A program made the translations under genes and the position numbers. A stretch of 58,897 nucleotides of DNA. Origin: Bacteroidota bacterium. GTDB lineage: Bacteria > Bacteroidota > Bacteroidia > Flavobacteriales_D > Crocinitomicaceae. The DNA lies in assembly GCA_024280295.1 (NCBI GenBank), contig JAJRQK010000030.1:1-58897 (forward strand), read 5' to 3'. Below the pieces are notes generated by a model that saw only the letters and a program-made list of their open reading frames with translations, had not been told where the DNA came from and did not search any database. This document shows positions 51,504 through 58,897 of the stretch, in pieces (the first letter of the stretch is position 1; each line of letters opens with the position of its first letter).

Positions 51504-52370
51504 ATGGAAACAAAAGAACTCTTATCTAAAATTAGACACCTTGAGATCAAGGCAAAAGGACTTACCCGACATGTTTTTTCCGGTGAGTATCAGTCTGCTT
51601 TCAAAGGGATAGGAATGACTTTTAGTGAAGTTCGAGATTATCATTTTGGAGACGAGGTTCGGACTATTGACTGGAATGTAACTGCTCGTTTCAATGAGCC
51701 TTATGTGAAAGTATTCGACGAAGAACGAGAGTTATCCGTGATGCTTATTATCGATGTCTCAGGATCTGAAGATTTTGGGACAGGAGAGAAAACAAAAAAA
51801 GATATTGCTTTGGAAATGACGGCAGTATTAGCGTTTTCGGCAATCAGCAACAATGATAAAGTTGGAGTAATTTTCGTTTCTGACAAAATTGAGCGCTATA
51901 TCGCACCTGGAAAAGGTAGAAATCATGCTTTATTCATACTTCGTGAGTTCATTGAATTAAAACCTGAGAATAAAGGTACTGATCTGAATGAAGCTTTGAA
52001 ATTTTTCAGAAACACCCAGAAAAAGAGAAGCATTGCTTTTGTTATCAGTGATTTCATGGATGAAAATGATTTCATGGAAGGTCTAAAAGTTTCTCGTAAG
52101 AAACATGATATGATTGCAATTAGACTCTATGATGAATCAGAGAAAACACTCCCAAGCGTTGGAATCATTCAACTATTCAATGCAGAAACGGGACAAACTA
52201 CATGGGTCAATTCAAATAGCACCGCTGCGAAAGAAACTCACAGTACAAATTTCAAAGAGTTCGAGGAAAAACTATTTAAAGAGTTTAAAAAATCTGGAAT
52301 CGATTACGTTTCAATAGCAACAAATGGTGATTACATTAAAGCACTTATTCAACTTTTCAGGAACCGATGA
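51504..52370 (+). CDS. DUF58 protein of the moxR/bat operon
   Basis: A 288-residue DUF58 protein: hallmark VFSGEYQSAFKGIGMTFSEVRDYHFGDEVRTIDWNVTAR is visible (residues about 25-62), followed by a VWA-like fold with DVSGSED (degenerate MIDAS: DxSxS ending in E). It is a standard neighbour of MoxR ATPases and likely a client or adaptor. It ends with an ATGA overlap with the next gene start. Confidence 0.92.
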   Translation: METKELLSKIRHLEIKAKGLTRHVFSGEYQSAFKGIGMTFSEVRDYHFGDEVRTIDWNVTARFNEPYVKVFDEERELSVMLIIDVSGSEDFGTGEKTKKDIALEMTAVLAFSAISNNDKVGVIFVSDKIERYIAPGKGRNHALFILREFIELKPENKGTDLNEALKFFRNTQKKRSIAFVISDFMDENDFMEGLKVSRKKHDMIAIRLYDESEKTLPSVGIIQLFNAETGQTTWVNSNSTAAKETHSTNFKEFEEKLFKEFKKSGIDYVSIATNGDYIKALIQLFRNR

Positions 52371-53335
52371 AACAGTTGATTTTCATATATATACTCATCA
52401 TCGTATTCGCTCCATTTGCAAGTAGTCAGCAACTTTTGGTTGAGCTATCTGATGATGCAATTCTTGTTGGAGAACCAACTACACTAAAATTTACGGTCAA
52501 AGCGAAGGATCAAGACTCTATTAGGTTTAGAGCAAAATTAAATGAGATTGAAGCTCGCTCAGTAAATCAAAATGGTGGTCTTTCGTCAGATATACTACCG
52601 CTTGAAATCATCTATCCCTTTGTTGATACCTTCATCTTTAATGGTGCAACAAAAAAATGGAGAGGTGAATATGTGGTCACATCATGGGAACCTGGAATAT
52701 TTGTCATTCCTGGCGCAACGATTCTCATCAACGATTCATCATTCAGATTCAAAGACATCACTTTAGAATGCACACTCACTGCGAAAGACACAACAATGGA
52801 TCTCTATGAGATTCGTGAGAACTATGCCCAGATTCCAGAAAAATCATTTTCATTTACGGAATTTATTTCTGACAACTGGTGGTGGCTAACACTCATCATC
52901 GTTGGAATACTCATATTCATCCTAATTAAGAGACGAAAAAATAGAGCTATTGATGATTACCTTGAAGAAATTCGTCCTTTGTCTTTGAAAGAACGAACTA
53001 TCCTTGCCATTGAATCGTTAGATAAAGAAGAGATGTGGGCGAAGGGTAAATTAAAGGAACATTTTATCGAGCTATCTTATATTTTGCGCTCTTATTTAAC
53101 AAGTCGCTACTCGATTTCGTTACTTGATAAGACAACATACGAGATAAAGCTTTTGCTAACTAAGAAAGGACTTAATGCAGAAACGGTTGATGTTATAGCA
53201 CGCATTTTATCTCAATCTGACATGGTGAAATTCGCCAAATCCGAGCCTGACGCAATTGCTATTTTACGTCAATCAACGCTTGCAAAACAAATAATCGCTG
53301 AAACCAGCCCATTAGACTTTGACAATGTTGACTAA
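52367..53335 (+). CDS. Membrane-anchored BatD-like accessory protein of the bat operon
   Basis: A 322-residue protein with a signal peptide (IFIYILIIVFAPFASS-Q), a beta-rich periplasmic domain (about 25-165, LVELSDDAILVGEPTTLKFTV, similar in tone to BatD repeats), one TM at about 175-195 (NWWWLTLIIVGILIFILI) and a cytoplasmic helical domain with AIESLDKEEMWAKGKLKEHFIELSYILRSYL. This corresponds to the gene of unknown function commonly placed between DUF58 and batA in Bacteroidota. It overlaps DUF58 by 4 bases and batA by about 11. No further function is known to me. Confidence 0.75.
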   Translation: MKQLIFIYILIIVFAPFASSQQLLVELSDDAILVGEPTTLKFTVKAKDQDSIRFRAKLNEIEARSVNQNGGLSSDILPLEIIYPFVDTFIFNGATKKWRGEYVVTSWEPGIFVIPGATILINDSSFRFKDITLECTLTAKDTTMDLYEIRENYAQIPEKSFSFTEFISDNWWWLTLIIVGILIFILIKRRKNRAIDDYLEEIRPLSLKERTILAIESLDKEEMWAKGKLKEHFIELSYILRSYLTSRYSISLLDKTTYEIKLLLTKKGLNAETVDVIARILSQSDMVKFAKSEPDAIAILRQSTLAKQIIAETSPLDFDNVD

Positions 53336-54356
53336 TTGGAACATACGATTTTGGGAGTATGAATTCTCCTCTTCAGGTTGGCTCTGGCTAATGTGCATCG
53401 TTCCTGTTGTGCTATTAATCATCTATCGTCTTGAGAAAAATCGCAAAGGAGAAGTAAAATACTCTCGTACAATTAAAGATCAAGAAAGCATTGGGTCTCA
53501 TTGGGTGTTAAGACTTCGCGAAGTTAATTTGCTCCTCTATGGTATAATCGCCTGTCTTTTAATTTTTGGCATGGCGAATCCTTACCGCTGGGCCGATTAT
53601 GACGACTACGACAATGACTACAAAGATGGTATTGATATTGTGATTGCAATGGATGTTTCTGGATCAATGCTTGCTATGGACTTCCTTCCAAATAGATTAG
53701 AGGCCGCAAAAAAGGTTGCAAAAGAATTTGTTGATGGACGAAAGGGAGATAGAATTGGACTTGTAGCTTACGCTGGGGAGGCCTTTACAGCTTGTCCGCC
53801 AACCTTGGATTATACAATCTTGAAGAAGCAGATAGACGCGATTAACGGAGATTACATAGAAGGGGGAACGGCAATTGGAATTGGATTAGGAACAGCTGTC
53901 ACACGTCTTCGCAGTGATAGCTTAAAATCAAAAGTGATTATCCTATTGACTGATGGCGTTGACGGAGGAAGCGAAATTTCACCAATTATGGCGGCTGAAT
54001 TAGCTAAAGTCAAAGGAATTCGAGTCTATACCATCGGAGTTGGTAGCACAAGTGATGCAGAATCACCAGGAAGTACACCATTCGGATTAAATTTCCAACC
54101 GCTTGAAGCCGAAATTGATGAAGTTACCTTGAAAGAAATAGCAAACATTACTGATGGTGAATATTTCCGAGCCACAGATGAAGAGAGTTTAAGGGAAATC
54201 TACAAACAAATCGAAAAATTAGAAAAACGAAAAATGGTGAATCATCATTACAAACCAGAACCACCATCAAACCCTATGGGTTTTCTTAACTGGGCTTTCG
54301 TTCTAGCAATTCTCTCTTGGGGGTTAAATTATTTGGTTTTCAAATCGAATGAATAA
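53325..54356 (+). CDS. batA: BatA: VWA-domain membrane protein
   Basis: A 343-residue membrane protein with a VWA domain facing the periplasm or cytosol between two TM segments. The N-terminal TM (LWLMCIVPVVLLIIYRL) and a second (LLLYGIIACLLIFGMANP) precede the VWA at about 95-290 with an intact MIDAS DVSGS (DVSGSMLAMD), TAIGIGLGTAVTRL and LLTDGVDGG. A last TM is at the C-terminus (GFLNWAFVLAILSWGL). The ATG at 53325 is chosen over the TTG at 53319. Bat proteins support aerotolerance and envelope integrity in Bacteroidota. It overlaps batB by 8 bases. Confidence 0.9.
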   Translation: MLTNWNIRFWEYEFSSSGWLWLMCIVPVVLLIIYRLEKNRKGEVKYSRTIKDQESIGSHWVLRLREVNLLLYGIIACLLIFGMANPYRWADYDDYDNDYKDGIDIVIAMDVSGSMLAMDFLPNRLEAAKKVAKEFVDGRKGDRIGLVAYAGEAFTACPPTLDYTILKKQIDAINGDYIEGGTAIGIGLGTAVTRLRSDSLKSKVIILLTDGVDGGSEISPIMAAELAKVKGIRVYTIGVGSTSDAESPGSTPFGLNFQPLEAEIDEVTLKEIANITDGEYFRATDEESLREIYKQIEKLEKRKMVNHHYKPEPPSNPMGFLNWAFVLAILSWGLNYLVFKSNE

Positions 54357-55509
54357 AGAGAAATACATATATCGTCTTAAGCTGATCATTTCAGGAATTT
54401 TAATCTGGGAGGTTATATTTTGGGTGCTTTATATCCTATTGATTAACGCTTTCGGATTATTTAGTGATTCATTCGCAGGTGAAAAGCTTGCCTACAAAAC
54501 ACCTGAGGTTCTTAGATTACTCTTCTTTCTAATTCCAATTATTGGCTTTTTTCTATACAACATCATTCAGAATAATAAAATGGCGGAAAGAGCAAGCCCA
54601 ACGATTGCTCGATCCTATTTGCGACCCGTTTCTTCTATGAGCGCATTCTTGAAATACTTTTTCTTTAGAAATGCTTTTGTTTTCTTAGTAATTTCAATGG
54701 CACAGCCTATTTTTGGATCGAGGAAAGTTGCAGGAACAAGTGAATCACTCGAATTGGTCATTGCTTTAGACATTTCAAATTCAATGAATGCACTCGATAT
54801 TTCGGATAATTATTCTCGTTTAGATATTTCAAAACGTGCAATAAAACAGTTGATTAATAATCTCCACGGAGAAAAAATCGGAATTTGTCTCTTTGCAAAT
54901 AGTGCATACGTCCAGCTGCCTGTCACAAATGATTATGGAGCGGCTAAATTATTCATTGACGACATTGAAACATCAATGATCAGTAGTCAAGGAACCAACA
55001 TTGATGCTGCTCTACAAGTATCAATAGGCATGTTCTCGAAACAAAAAACAACAAAGGGAATCATACTCATCACGGATGGTGAAAACCATGAAAACAGTCC
55101 TAACGAAACATTAAAAATCATCCAAGAAAAACAAATTCAACTCAGTGTACTTGGCATTGGAACAATAAAAGGTGGGCTTGTTCCAAAAGACCCAAAACGA
55201 CCTGAAATGGGTTATAAATCCGATGCGCGAGGGAAAACGGTTTTGTCAAAATTAAACGAGAAATTCATTCGGTCTATTGCACAAAAAGGTGGAGGTAAGG
55301 CGTCTATCACTTCAAGCGAATTCCCGAATCTTTCTACTTTATTAACAGAAATTAGTCAGATGAAGCGAACCAAAATTGATAATTTAGAGTTCGATATTAA
55401 GCTGGAACGTTATCGAGTGCCATTGATGATTTCAATTATCTTCTGGATCGCCTTCCTGCTTTGGTCTAGACGGTATGTAGGCTTTTTTGATAAATTAATT
55501 AAACGATGA
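54349..55509 (+). CDS. batB: BatB: VWA-domain membrane protein
   Basis: A 386-residue paralogue of BatA with the same order: two TM regions (LKLIISGILIWEVIFWVLYI, LRLLFFLIPIIGFFLYNII), a third before the VWA (NAFVFLVISMAQPIF), then MIDAS LDISNSMNALD, TNIDAALQVSIG and ILITDGEN, and a C-terminal TM (LMISIIFWIAFLLW). The VWA pair (BatA+BatB) with BatC is described as a membrane-bound heteromer. It overlaps batC by 4 bases. Confidence 0.9.
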   Translation: MNKEKYIYRLKLIISGILIWEVIFWVLYILLINAFGLFSDSFAGEKLAYKTPEVLRLLFFLIPIIGFFLYNIIQNNKMAERASPTIARSYLRPVSSMSAFLKYFFFRNAFVFLVISMAQPIFGSRKVAGTSESLELVIALDISNSMNALDISDNYSRLDISKRAIKQLINNLHGEKIGICLFANSAYVQLPVTNDYGAAKLFIDDIETSMISSQGTNIDAALQVSIGMFSKQKTTKGIILITDGENHENSPNETLKIIQEKQIQLSVLGIGTIKGGLVPKDPKRPEMGYKSDARGKTVLSKLNEKFIRSIAQKGGGKASITSSEFPNLSTLLTEISQMKRTKIDNLEFDIKLERYRVPLMISIIFWIAFLLWSRRYVGFFDKLIKR

Positions 55510-56249
55510 AAACAGTATTTATTTTTGCAATTTTACTGCTCAGTTCAATAGTAATTGGTCAGGATGATTCTTGGCGTGATTCACTAGATGTTGCACGAAA
55601 AGCGTACAAGAATGAGAACTATGGAAAGGCACTCAAATATTACGAATCTGCCCAACGAAAAGCTCCCAATGACATCGATTTATCTGATGAGATGGCTCAA
55701 TCAGCTTACAAAGCACGAGAATTTGAGCGAGCAGAGAAAATCTATCAGCAAAGTAGTAGCAGCAATAAAGACAAAGCAAAACGAGGCGATAATTATCATA
55801 ATTTAGGTAATTCACGAATGCGGCAAGAGGATTATCCTGGCGCAATTGAGGCCTACAAAGAATCTCTGAGGAATAATCCAAATGACGATCGAACACGCTA
55901 CAATCTATCAGAAGCAATTCGTCGTTTACAAGATCAACAGGAGAAAAGTCAACAGCAAAATCAACAAGAATCAAAAGACGAACAAGATCAACAAAACGAG
56001 AATAACGGAGATCAAAATCAAGGTGATGATCAACAATCCGATCAACAAGGGCAAGGTGACAAACAGCAAGATCAGAAGGATGGTAATTCTAACCCCAACG
56101 GGTCTAAGCAAGATGGAGAAGGGCAACTACCAAATCAGATGGTAGAAAGAACTTTGGATAATCTTGCCCGCAAAGAAGCTGAAACAAAGCAACGAATGAG
56201 AGGCGGTGGCAGAGCAGGTAAACCTTCAAAATCAGGAAAAGACTGGTAA
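55506..56249 (+). CDS. batC: BatC: TPR protein with Gln/Asn/Asp-rich tail
   Basis: A 247-residue secreted TPR protein. It has a signal peptide (VFIFAILLLSSIVIG-Q), TPR motifs at about 20-140 (KNENYGKALKYYESAQRKAP, EDYPGAIEAYKESLRNNPND) and a low-complexity region at about 145-205 of Gln, Asn, Asp and Lys (QQEKSQQQNQQESKDEQDQ and continuing), then a basic tail (RMRGGGRAGKPSKSG). The low-complexity part probably is a flexible periplasmic tether. It binds BatA/BatB in the better-studied cases. Gap to batD is 3 bases. Confidence 0.88.
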   Translation: MKTVFIFAILLLSSIVIGQDDSWRDSLDVARKAYKNENYGKALKYYESAQRKAPNDIDLSDEMAQSAYKAREFERAEKIYQQSSSSNKDKAKRGDNYHNLGNSRMRQEDYPGAIEAYKESLRNNPNDDRTRYNLSEAIRRLQDQQEKSQQQNQQESKDEQDQQNENNGDQNQGDDQQSDQQGQGDKQQDQKDGNSNPNGSKQDGEGQLPNQMVERTLDNLARKEAETKQRMRGGGRAGKPSKSGKDW

Positions 56250-56252
56250 ATC

Positions 56253-57962
56253 ATGTTAAATCGAATTCTCTCCATACTCTTTCTTCTTCTTTCATTTGCT
56301 AGCACTGCTCAAAAGAAACAAGTAGTACTTAGCGTCACTCCAAAAGATGCTGAAGTTGGAGAGACAGTAGTTATAACAGTAGAAACGAATATCAAAGGGG
56401 AAATTGCACTAGATAACCTACCAAGTTCATTTAGCTACGGTGCAAGTTCAGGAAGTCAAATGTATCAGCGCATGGATTATGGCACTGGTAAGGTCATCAC
56501 TTTTTACAGCATTTCTCAATCTGGAGTAATCACAAAACCTGGAACTTACAAAATTGGACCAGCATACGTGAAAAGTAGAGGACGAGCACACGCTTCCAAC
56601 ACAGTAAATTTAACGGTCTCCAAGAAAACACCGATGAGCAATGGCACTATTACTCAAGCGATGCTCAATGAGCCCGCTTTTGGTGTAGTTCAGACGAGTA
56701 AATCAACTATTTACGAAGGAGAATCCGTTGTTGTTTCCGCAAAAATTTATGCGAAATATCAGCCAACAAACATTTATAATTACAACTCATTTGTTCAAGC
56801 TAAAGCATTAGAGTCACACTCGCTTTCAAGGTCTGTCAGACTAAAAGTACATGAAGAAGTATTTCGCGGTATCAATTACTTTGCTTTTGAACATGATAAA
56901 CACGTGGTTTTCCCCTTGGGAACTGGTAATTTCGAATTTGGACCCTACACCGTAGATGTTTTACAAGGACCAAATGGATATACCGTTACATCAAATAATA
57001 TTGCCATTAGAATTAAGCCATTGCCTCCCAATCCACCGAGTGATTTTATTGGCGGAGTTGGCCAATTCACAATTGAACGACAATTAGATACAACTGAAAT
57101 AAAACAAGGTGATGTATTCGTCATGCTTATTATTATTGAAGGTACTGGAAACATTCAAAATATATTGGCACCAACATTGCAACTTCCAAAAGGATTCTTG
57201 ATTTATGGCGATCCTGTAGTTTCCGAAAACATTACGTATGGTGCCCGCGGTGCAGAAGGTATTGTATCCTATGAATACAATGTTCAAGTGTCTAGTTATG
57301 GAGAGCTGAAATTTCCTACAACTACTGTGAGTTACTTCGATCCTGATATCGAACAATATGTGCAAGTTGGAACAGAAGAAAACACTATTAAGGTAACGCC
57401 CGATGAAAACTTTATTACTTCGGAAAATTCGGACAAATCAAATTCGGACGAAGCATTATTAGAATTAATTCCAGAATTACGCAAGAAAAAGGAAATTCGA
57501 TTCAAAGATACACTCTATGGGTCTCCTGTTTTCTGGTCAGGAGTAAGTGTTCCGGTATTATGTGCATTCTTTTTCTTAATTTTCACACGGAGAAGAGAGC
57601 AAAGCTCTGATAAAATTGAAGCACGACAAATTATCCGTCAAAAGGACAAGGAACTAGGTGACTTTGTGAACAAGGGTAAATCGTTGATTGAGTCAGATCC
57701 AAATGACGAATTCTTTTCAAGTATAGAAGCCGGATTAAGAAAGGCATTTGAGGTAAAAATGAACGTTCAACAAGAGCGGATTTTAGGCAAAACCGAAGTG
57801 TCCGAATTTTTAACATCATCTGGCGAAATTGCATTGTCTGATCGTGTACAGAAATTATTTAGAACCTGTGAAGAATCTCGTTATGCTTATGGAGCAATGG
57901 ACGGATTACGCAAACCTAGTTTTGATGAGTTCACCTCCATTTTAAAGGCCCTGAAACTATGA
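56253..57962 (+). CDS. batD: BatD: multi-domain beta-sandwich membrane protein
   Basis: A 569-residue protein of the BatD family: signal peptide (LSILFLLLSFASTA-Q), two or three beta-sandwich domains from about 25 to 410 (VVLSVTPKDAEVGETVVITVE, STIYEGESVVVSAKIYA, QLDTTEIKQGDVFVMLIIIEG), one TM at about 430-447 (FWSGVSVPVLCAFFFLIF), and a cytoplasmic helical tail (DPNDEFFSSIEAGLRKAFEVK). Probably organises the VWA/TPR complex at the inner membrane. Overlaps batE by 4 bases. Confidence 0.9.
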   Translation: MLNRILSILFLLLSFASTAQKKQVVLSVTPKDAEVGETVVITVETNIKGEIALDNLPSSFSYGASSGSQMYQRMDYGTGKVITFYSISQSGVITKPGTYKIGPAYVKSRGRAHASNTVNLTVSKKTPMSNGTITQAMLNEPAFGVVQTSKSTIYEGESVVVSAKIYAKYQPTNIYNYNSFVQAKALESHSLSRSVRLKVHEEVFRGINYFAFEHDKHVVFPLGTGNFEFGPYTVDVLQGPNGYTVTSNNIAIRIKPLPPNPPSDFIGGVGQFTIERQLDTTEIKQGDVFVMLIIIEGTGNIQNILAPTLQLPKGFLIYGDPVVSENITYGARGAEGIVSYEYNVQVSSYGELKFPTTTVSYFDPDIEQYVQVGTEENTIKVTPDENFITSENSDKSNSDEALLELIPELRKKKEIRFKDTLYGSPVFWSGVSVPVLCAFFFLIFTRRREQSSDKIEARQIIRQKDKELGDFVNKGKSLIESDPNDEFFSSIEAGLRKAFEVKMNVQQERILGKTEVSEFLTSSGEIALSDRVQKLFRTCEESRYAYGAMDGLRKPSFDEFTSILKALKL

Positions 57963-58693
57963 GAAAATGGATTGTTCATATTTTCTTAGCCCTGCTACCA
58001 TGGACTTTATACGCAGGATCAAACTTTGATGAAGGAGTCAAGTCATTTGAAAAAAAAGAATATGAAACTGCGATCACAAAATTTCGTACATCACTTAACG
58101 AAACTCCAAATGACATTGCGTCCTACTACAATTTAGGACTTGCTTACCACGAAACGAAATCATTTGGAAATGCGATATGGGCTTTCGAAAAAGCACTTAA
58201 ATTATCTCCATCTGATGCAGCTTCCAAACAAGGAATCCAACGAAGTTACGCAGCTCTCGATCCGAAGTTTAAATGGGAGCCGCAATTAAACCGGCTAGAA
58301 TCGGCTCTTTATGGCTTTTCTGGGAGTACTTGGTCAATTATCGCGATTATTTTCAGCATATTACTTGCTTCTGGAATAGTTCAATTTGTACGCACTAAGA
58401 ATTTATCGAGTAAGCGGTTGTATTTCGCTCTATCTGGATTATACTTGTTCGTCTTAGTCTCCAGTGTAATTATCGCCATGGGATCTACTTATTATGCAAT
58501 TTCAAATGATTATGTAATCGTCACAAAAGACAGTATTGTAACCTACACGAGTTCAAAAAAAGAAACCTCTGCAAAATTGTTGGAAGGTGAGCGACTCTTG
58601 ATGATAGACAGGGCTAAATCTGGAATGATTAATGTTTCTTCTGCTTCAGGAGACACTTATTATGTGAAGTCTACAGATGTTGCGTTTATTTGA
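57959..58693 (+). CDS. batE: BatE: TPR and SH3-like membrane protein
   Basis: A 244-residue protein ending the bat operon. It has a signal peptide (IFLALLPWTLYA), TPR motifs at about 23-100 (KKEYETAITKFRTSLNETPND, SYYNLGLAYHETKSFGNAIW), two TM segments (STWSIIAIIFSILLASGIVQ and LYFALSGLYLFVLVSSVII) and a C-terminal SH3-like domain at about 175-244 (LEGERLLMIDRAKSGMINV, GDTYYVKSTDVAFI). It is in the position and architecture of BatE. Confidence 0.85.
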   Translation: MRKWIVHIFLALLPWTLYAGSNFDEGVKSFEKKEYETAITKFRTSLNETPNDIASYYNLGLAYHETKSFGNAIWAFEKALKLSPSDAASKQGIQRSYAALDPKFKWEPQLNRLESALYGFSGSTWSIIAIIFSILLASGIVQFVRTKNLSSKRLYFALSGLYLFVLVSSVIIAMGSTYYAISNDYVIVTKDSIVTYTSSKKETSAKLLEGERLLMIDRAKSGMINVSSASGDTYYVKSTDVAFI

Positions 58694-58897
58694 GAGTTGG
58701 CAGTCATGCAGCTGTGTGGAGAACCGTCGTGTTGCTTTTCGGGGTGTTTATGATGCTGCACCAAGAATAAGTCAACTAAAACAAGATGCTTTTATGTGCA
58801 GAATTTGCTCCGAATGTGAGAGCCAAACAATCGATTTCTATTACGGGTTAACTTGAATGTTGCAACAGTTTTATAGGTGTGATAACTCATTCACTGA
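58694..58897 (+). other. Compositionally distinct tail with an uncertain 59-residue ORF
   Basis: The 204 bases after batE hold no recognised gene. The first 57 are about 53 percent G+C by my count, well above the AT-rich genes around them. An ORF in a different frame runs from ATG 58677, inside batE, to TGA 58856 and ends in a Cys-rich stretch (FMCRICSECESQTIDFYYG), but it overlaps batE and has no promoter or family, so I do not call it a gene. A repeat, element edge or divergent remnant is possible. Confidence 0.3.

Noticed and set aside
58677-58856. 59-residue Cys-rich ORF after batE
   Set aside because: It overlaps batE in another frame, has no promoter and no recognisable family, so it is not called a gene.
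1-58897. tRNA, rRNA, CRISPR, insertion sequence, prophage or defence genes
   Set aside because: I scanned the gaps and reading frames and saw no cloverleaf, direct-repeat array, transposase, phage or restriction motifs.

Overview
The window is a low-GC (AT-rich by eye), gene-dense piece of chromosome from a member of the Bacteroidota, most likely a marine or freshwater Flavobacteriales (a Crocinitomicaceae- or Cryomorphaceae-like organism is my guess). The basis is a set of phylum-typical features: type IX secretion (T9SS) C-terminal domains, a gliding-motility-type (CHU_C) adhesin followed by a PorP/SprF partner, a TonB-dependent receptor followed by a DUF4249 lipoprotein, a complete moxR-DUF58-batABCDE operon, a hypoxanthine phosphoribosyltransferase-adenylate kinase fusion, few Shine-Dalgarno sites, and repeated TAnnTTTG (-7) promoter boxes. 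I see no tRNA, rRNA, CRISPR array, insertion sequence or prophage. Most of the window is chromosomal core.

Layout. 1-530 is the start of a TPR protein that leaves the window. 695-5363 holds a TonB-dependent receptor, its DUF4249 lipoprotein (with an apparent one-base frameshift in a T run), a DUF2064 transferase and a lipoprotein. 5462-13052 holds an SDR enzyme, a secreted M43 metalloprotease, a TonB_C-like periplasmic protein, HldD, a deoxynucleoside kinase, an unknown secreted protein and a GH3-family enzyme. 13220-14446 (minus) has an unlisted 32-residue membrane peptide, folE and a 6-pyruvoyltetrahydropterin synthase. 14546-20410 (plus) has TlyA, SufS-SufE-SufT-like, FabF, a GNAT acetyltransferase and a fatty-acid desaturase. 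20447-30130 (minus) is one tightly packed, probably polycistronic run: glycosyltransferase, Wza-like, Wzc-like, RfbC, WecA/MraY-like, lytic transglycosylase, UvrA. 30250-32678 has convergent DacB and Ddl with overlapping stop codons. 32858-38031 is the T9SS adhesin and PorP/SprF pair. 38087-43973 has an acyltransferase, CrcB, PAP2 phosphatase, ObgE, the Hpt-Adk fusion and PurK. 44014-49912 has a 1439-residue propeller/seven-span/PAS/PP2C-type sensor, a second pterin synthase and an unrecognised membrane protein. 50458-58693 is the moxR-bat operon, and the last 200 bases look compositionally different.

How the genes work together. Envelope biology dominates: polysaccharide synthesis and export (24156-30130), peptidoglycan building and trimming (LT, DacB, Ddl), LPS heptose (HldD), surface adhesins exported by T9SS, TonB uptake, and the Bat VWA/TPR complex in the inner membrane and periplasm. 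Housekeeping modules (Suf, FolE/PTPS, purine and nucleotide salvage, UvrA, Obg) are interspersed.

For novelty, the items most worth a second look are the frameshifted DUF4249 gene, the unusual 1439-residue sensor phosphatase, two CX5HGH pterin synthases in one window, a Lys-to-Gln change in the KTG motif of DacB, the overlooked 32-residue membrane peptide with its own promoter, and a recurrent promoter layout in which TAnnTTTG sits exactly four bases before the start codon, which predicts leaderless mRNAs. I did not find a clearly undescribed multi-gene system.
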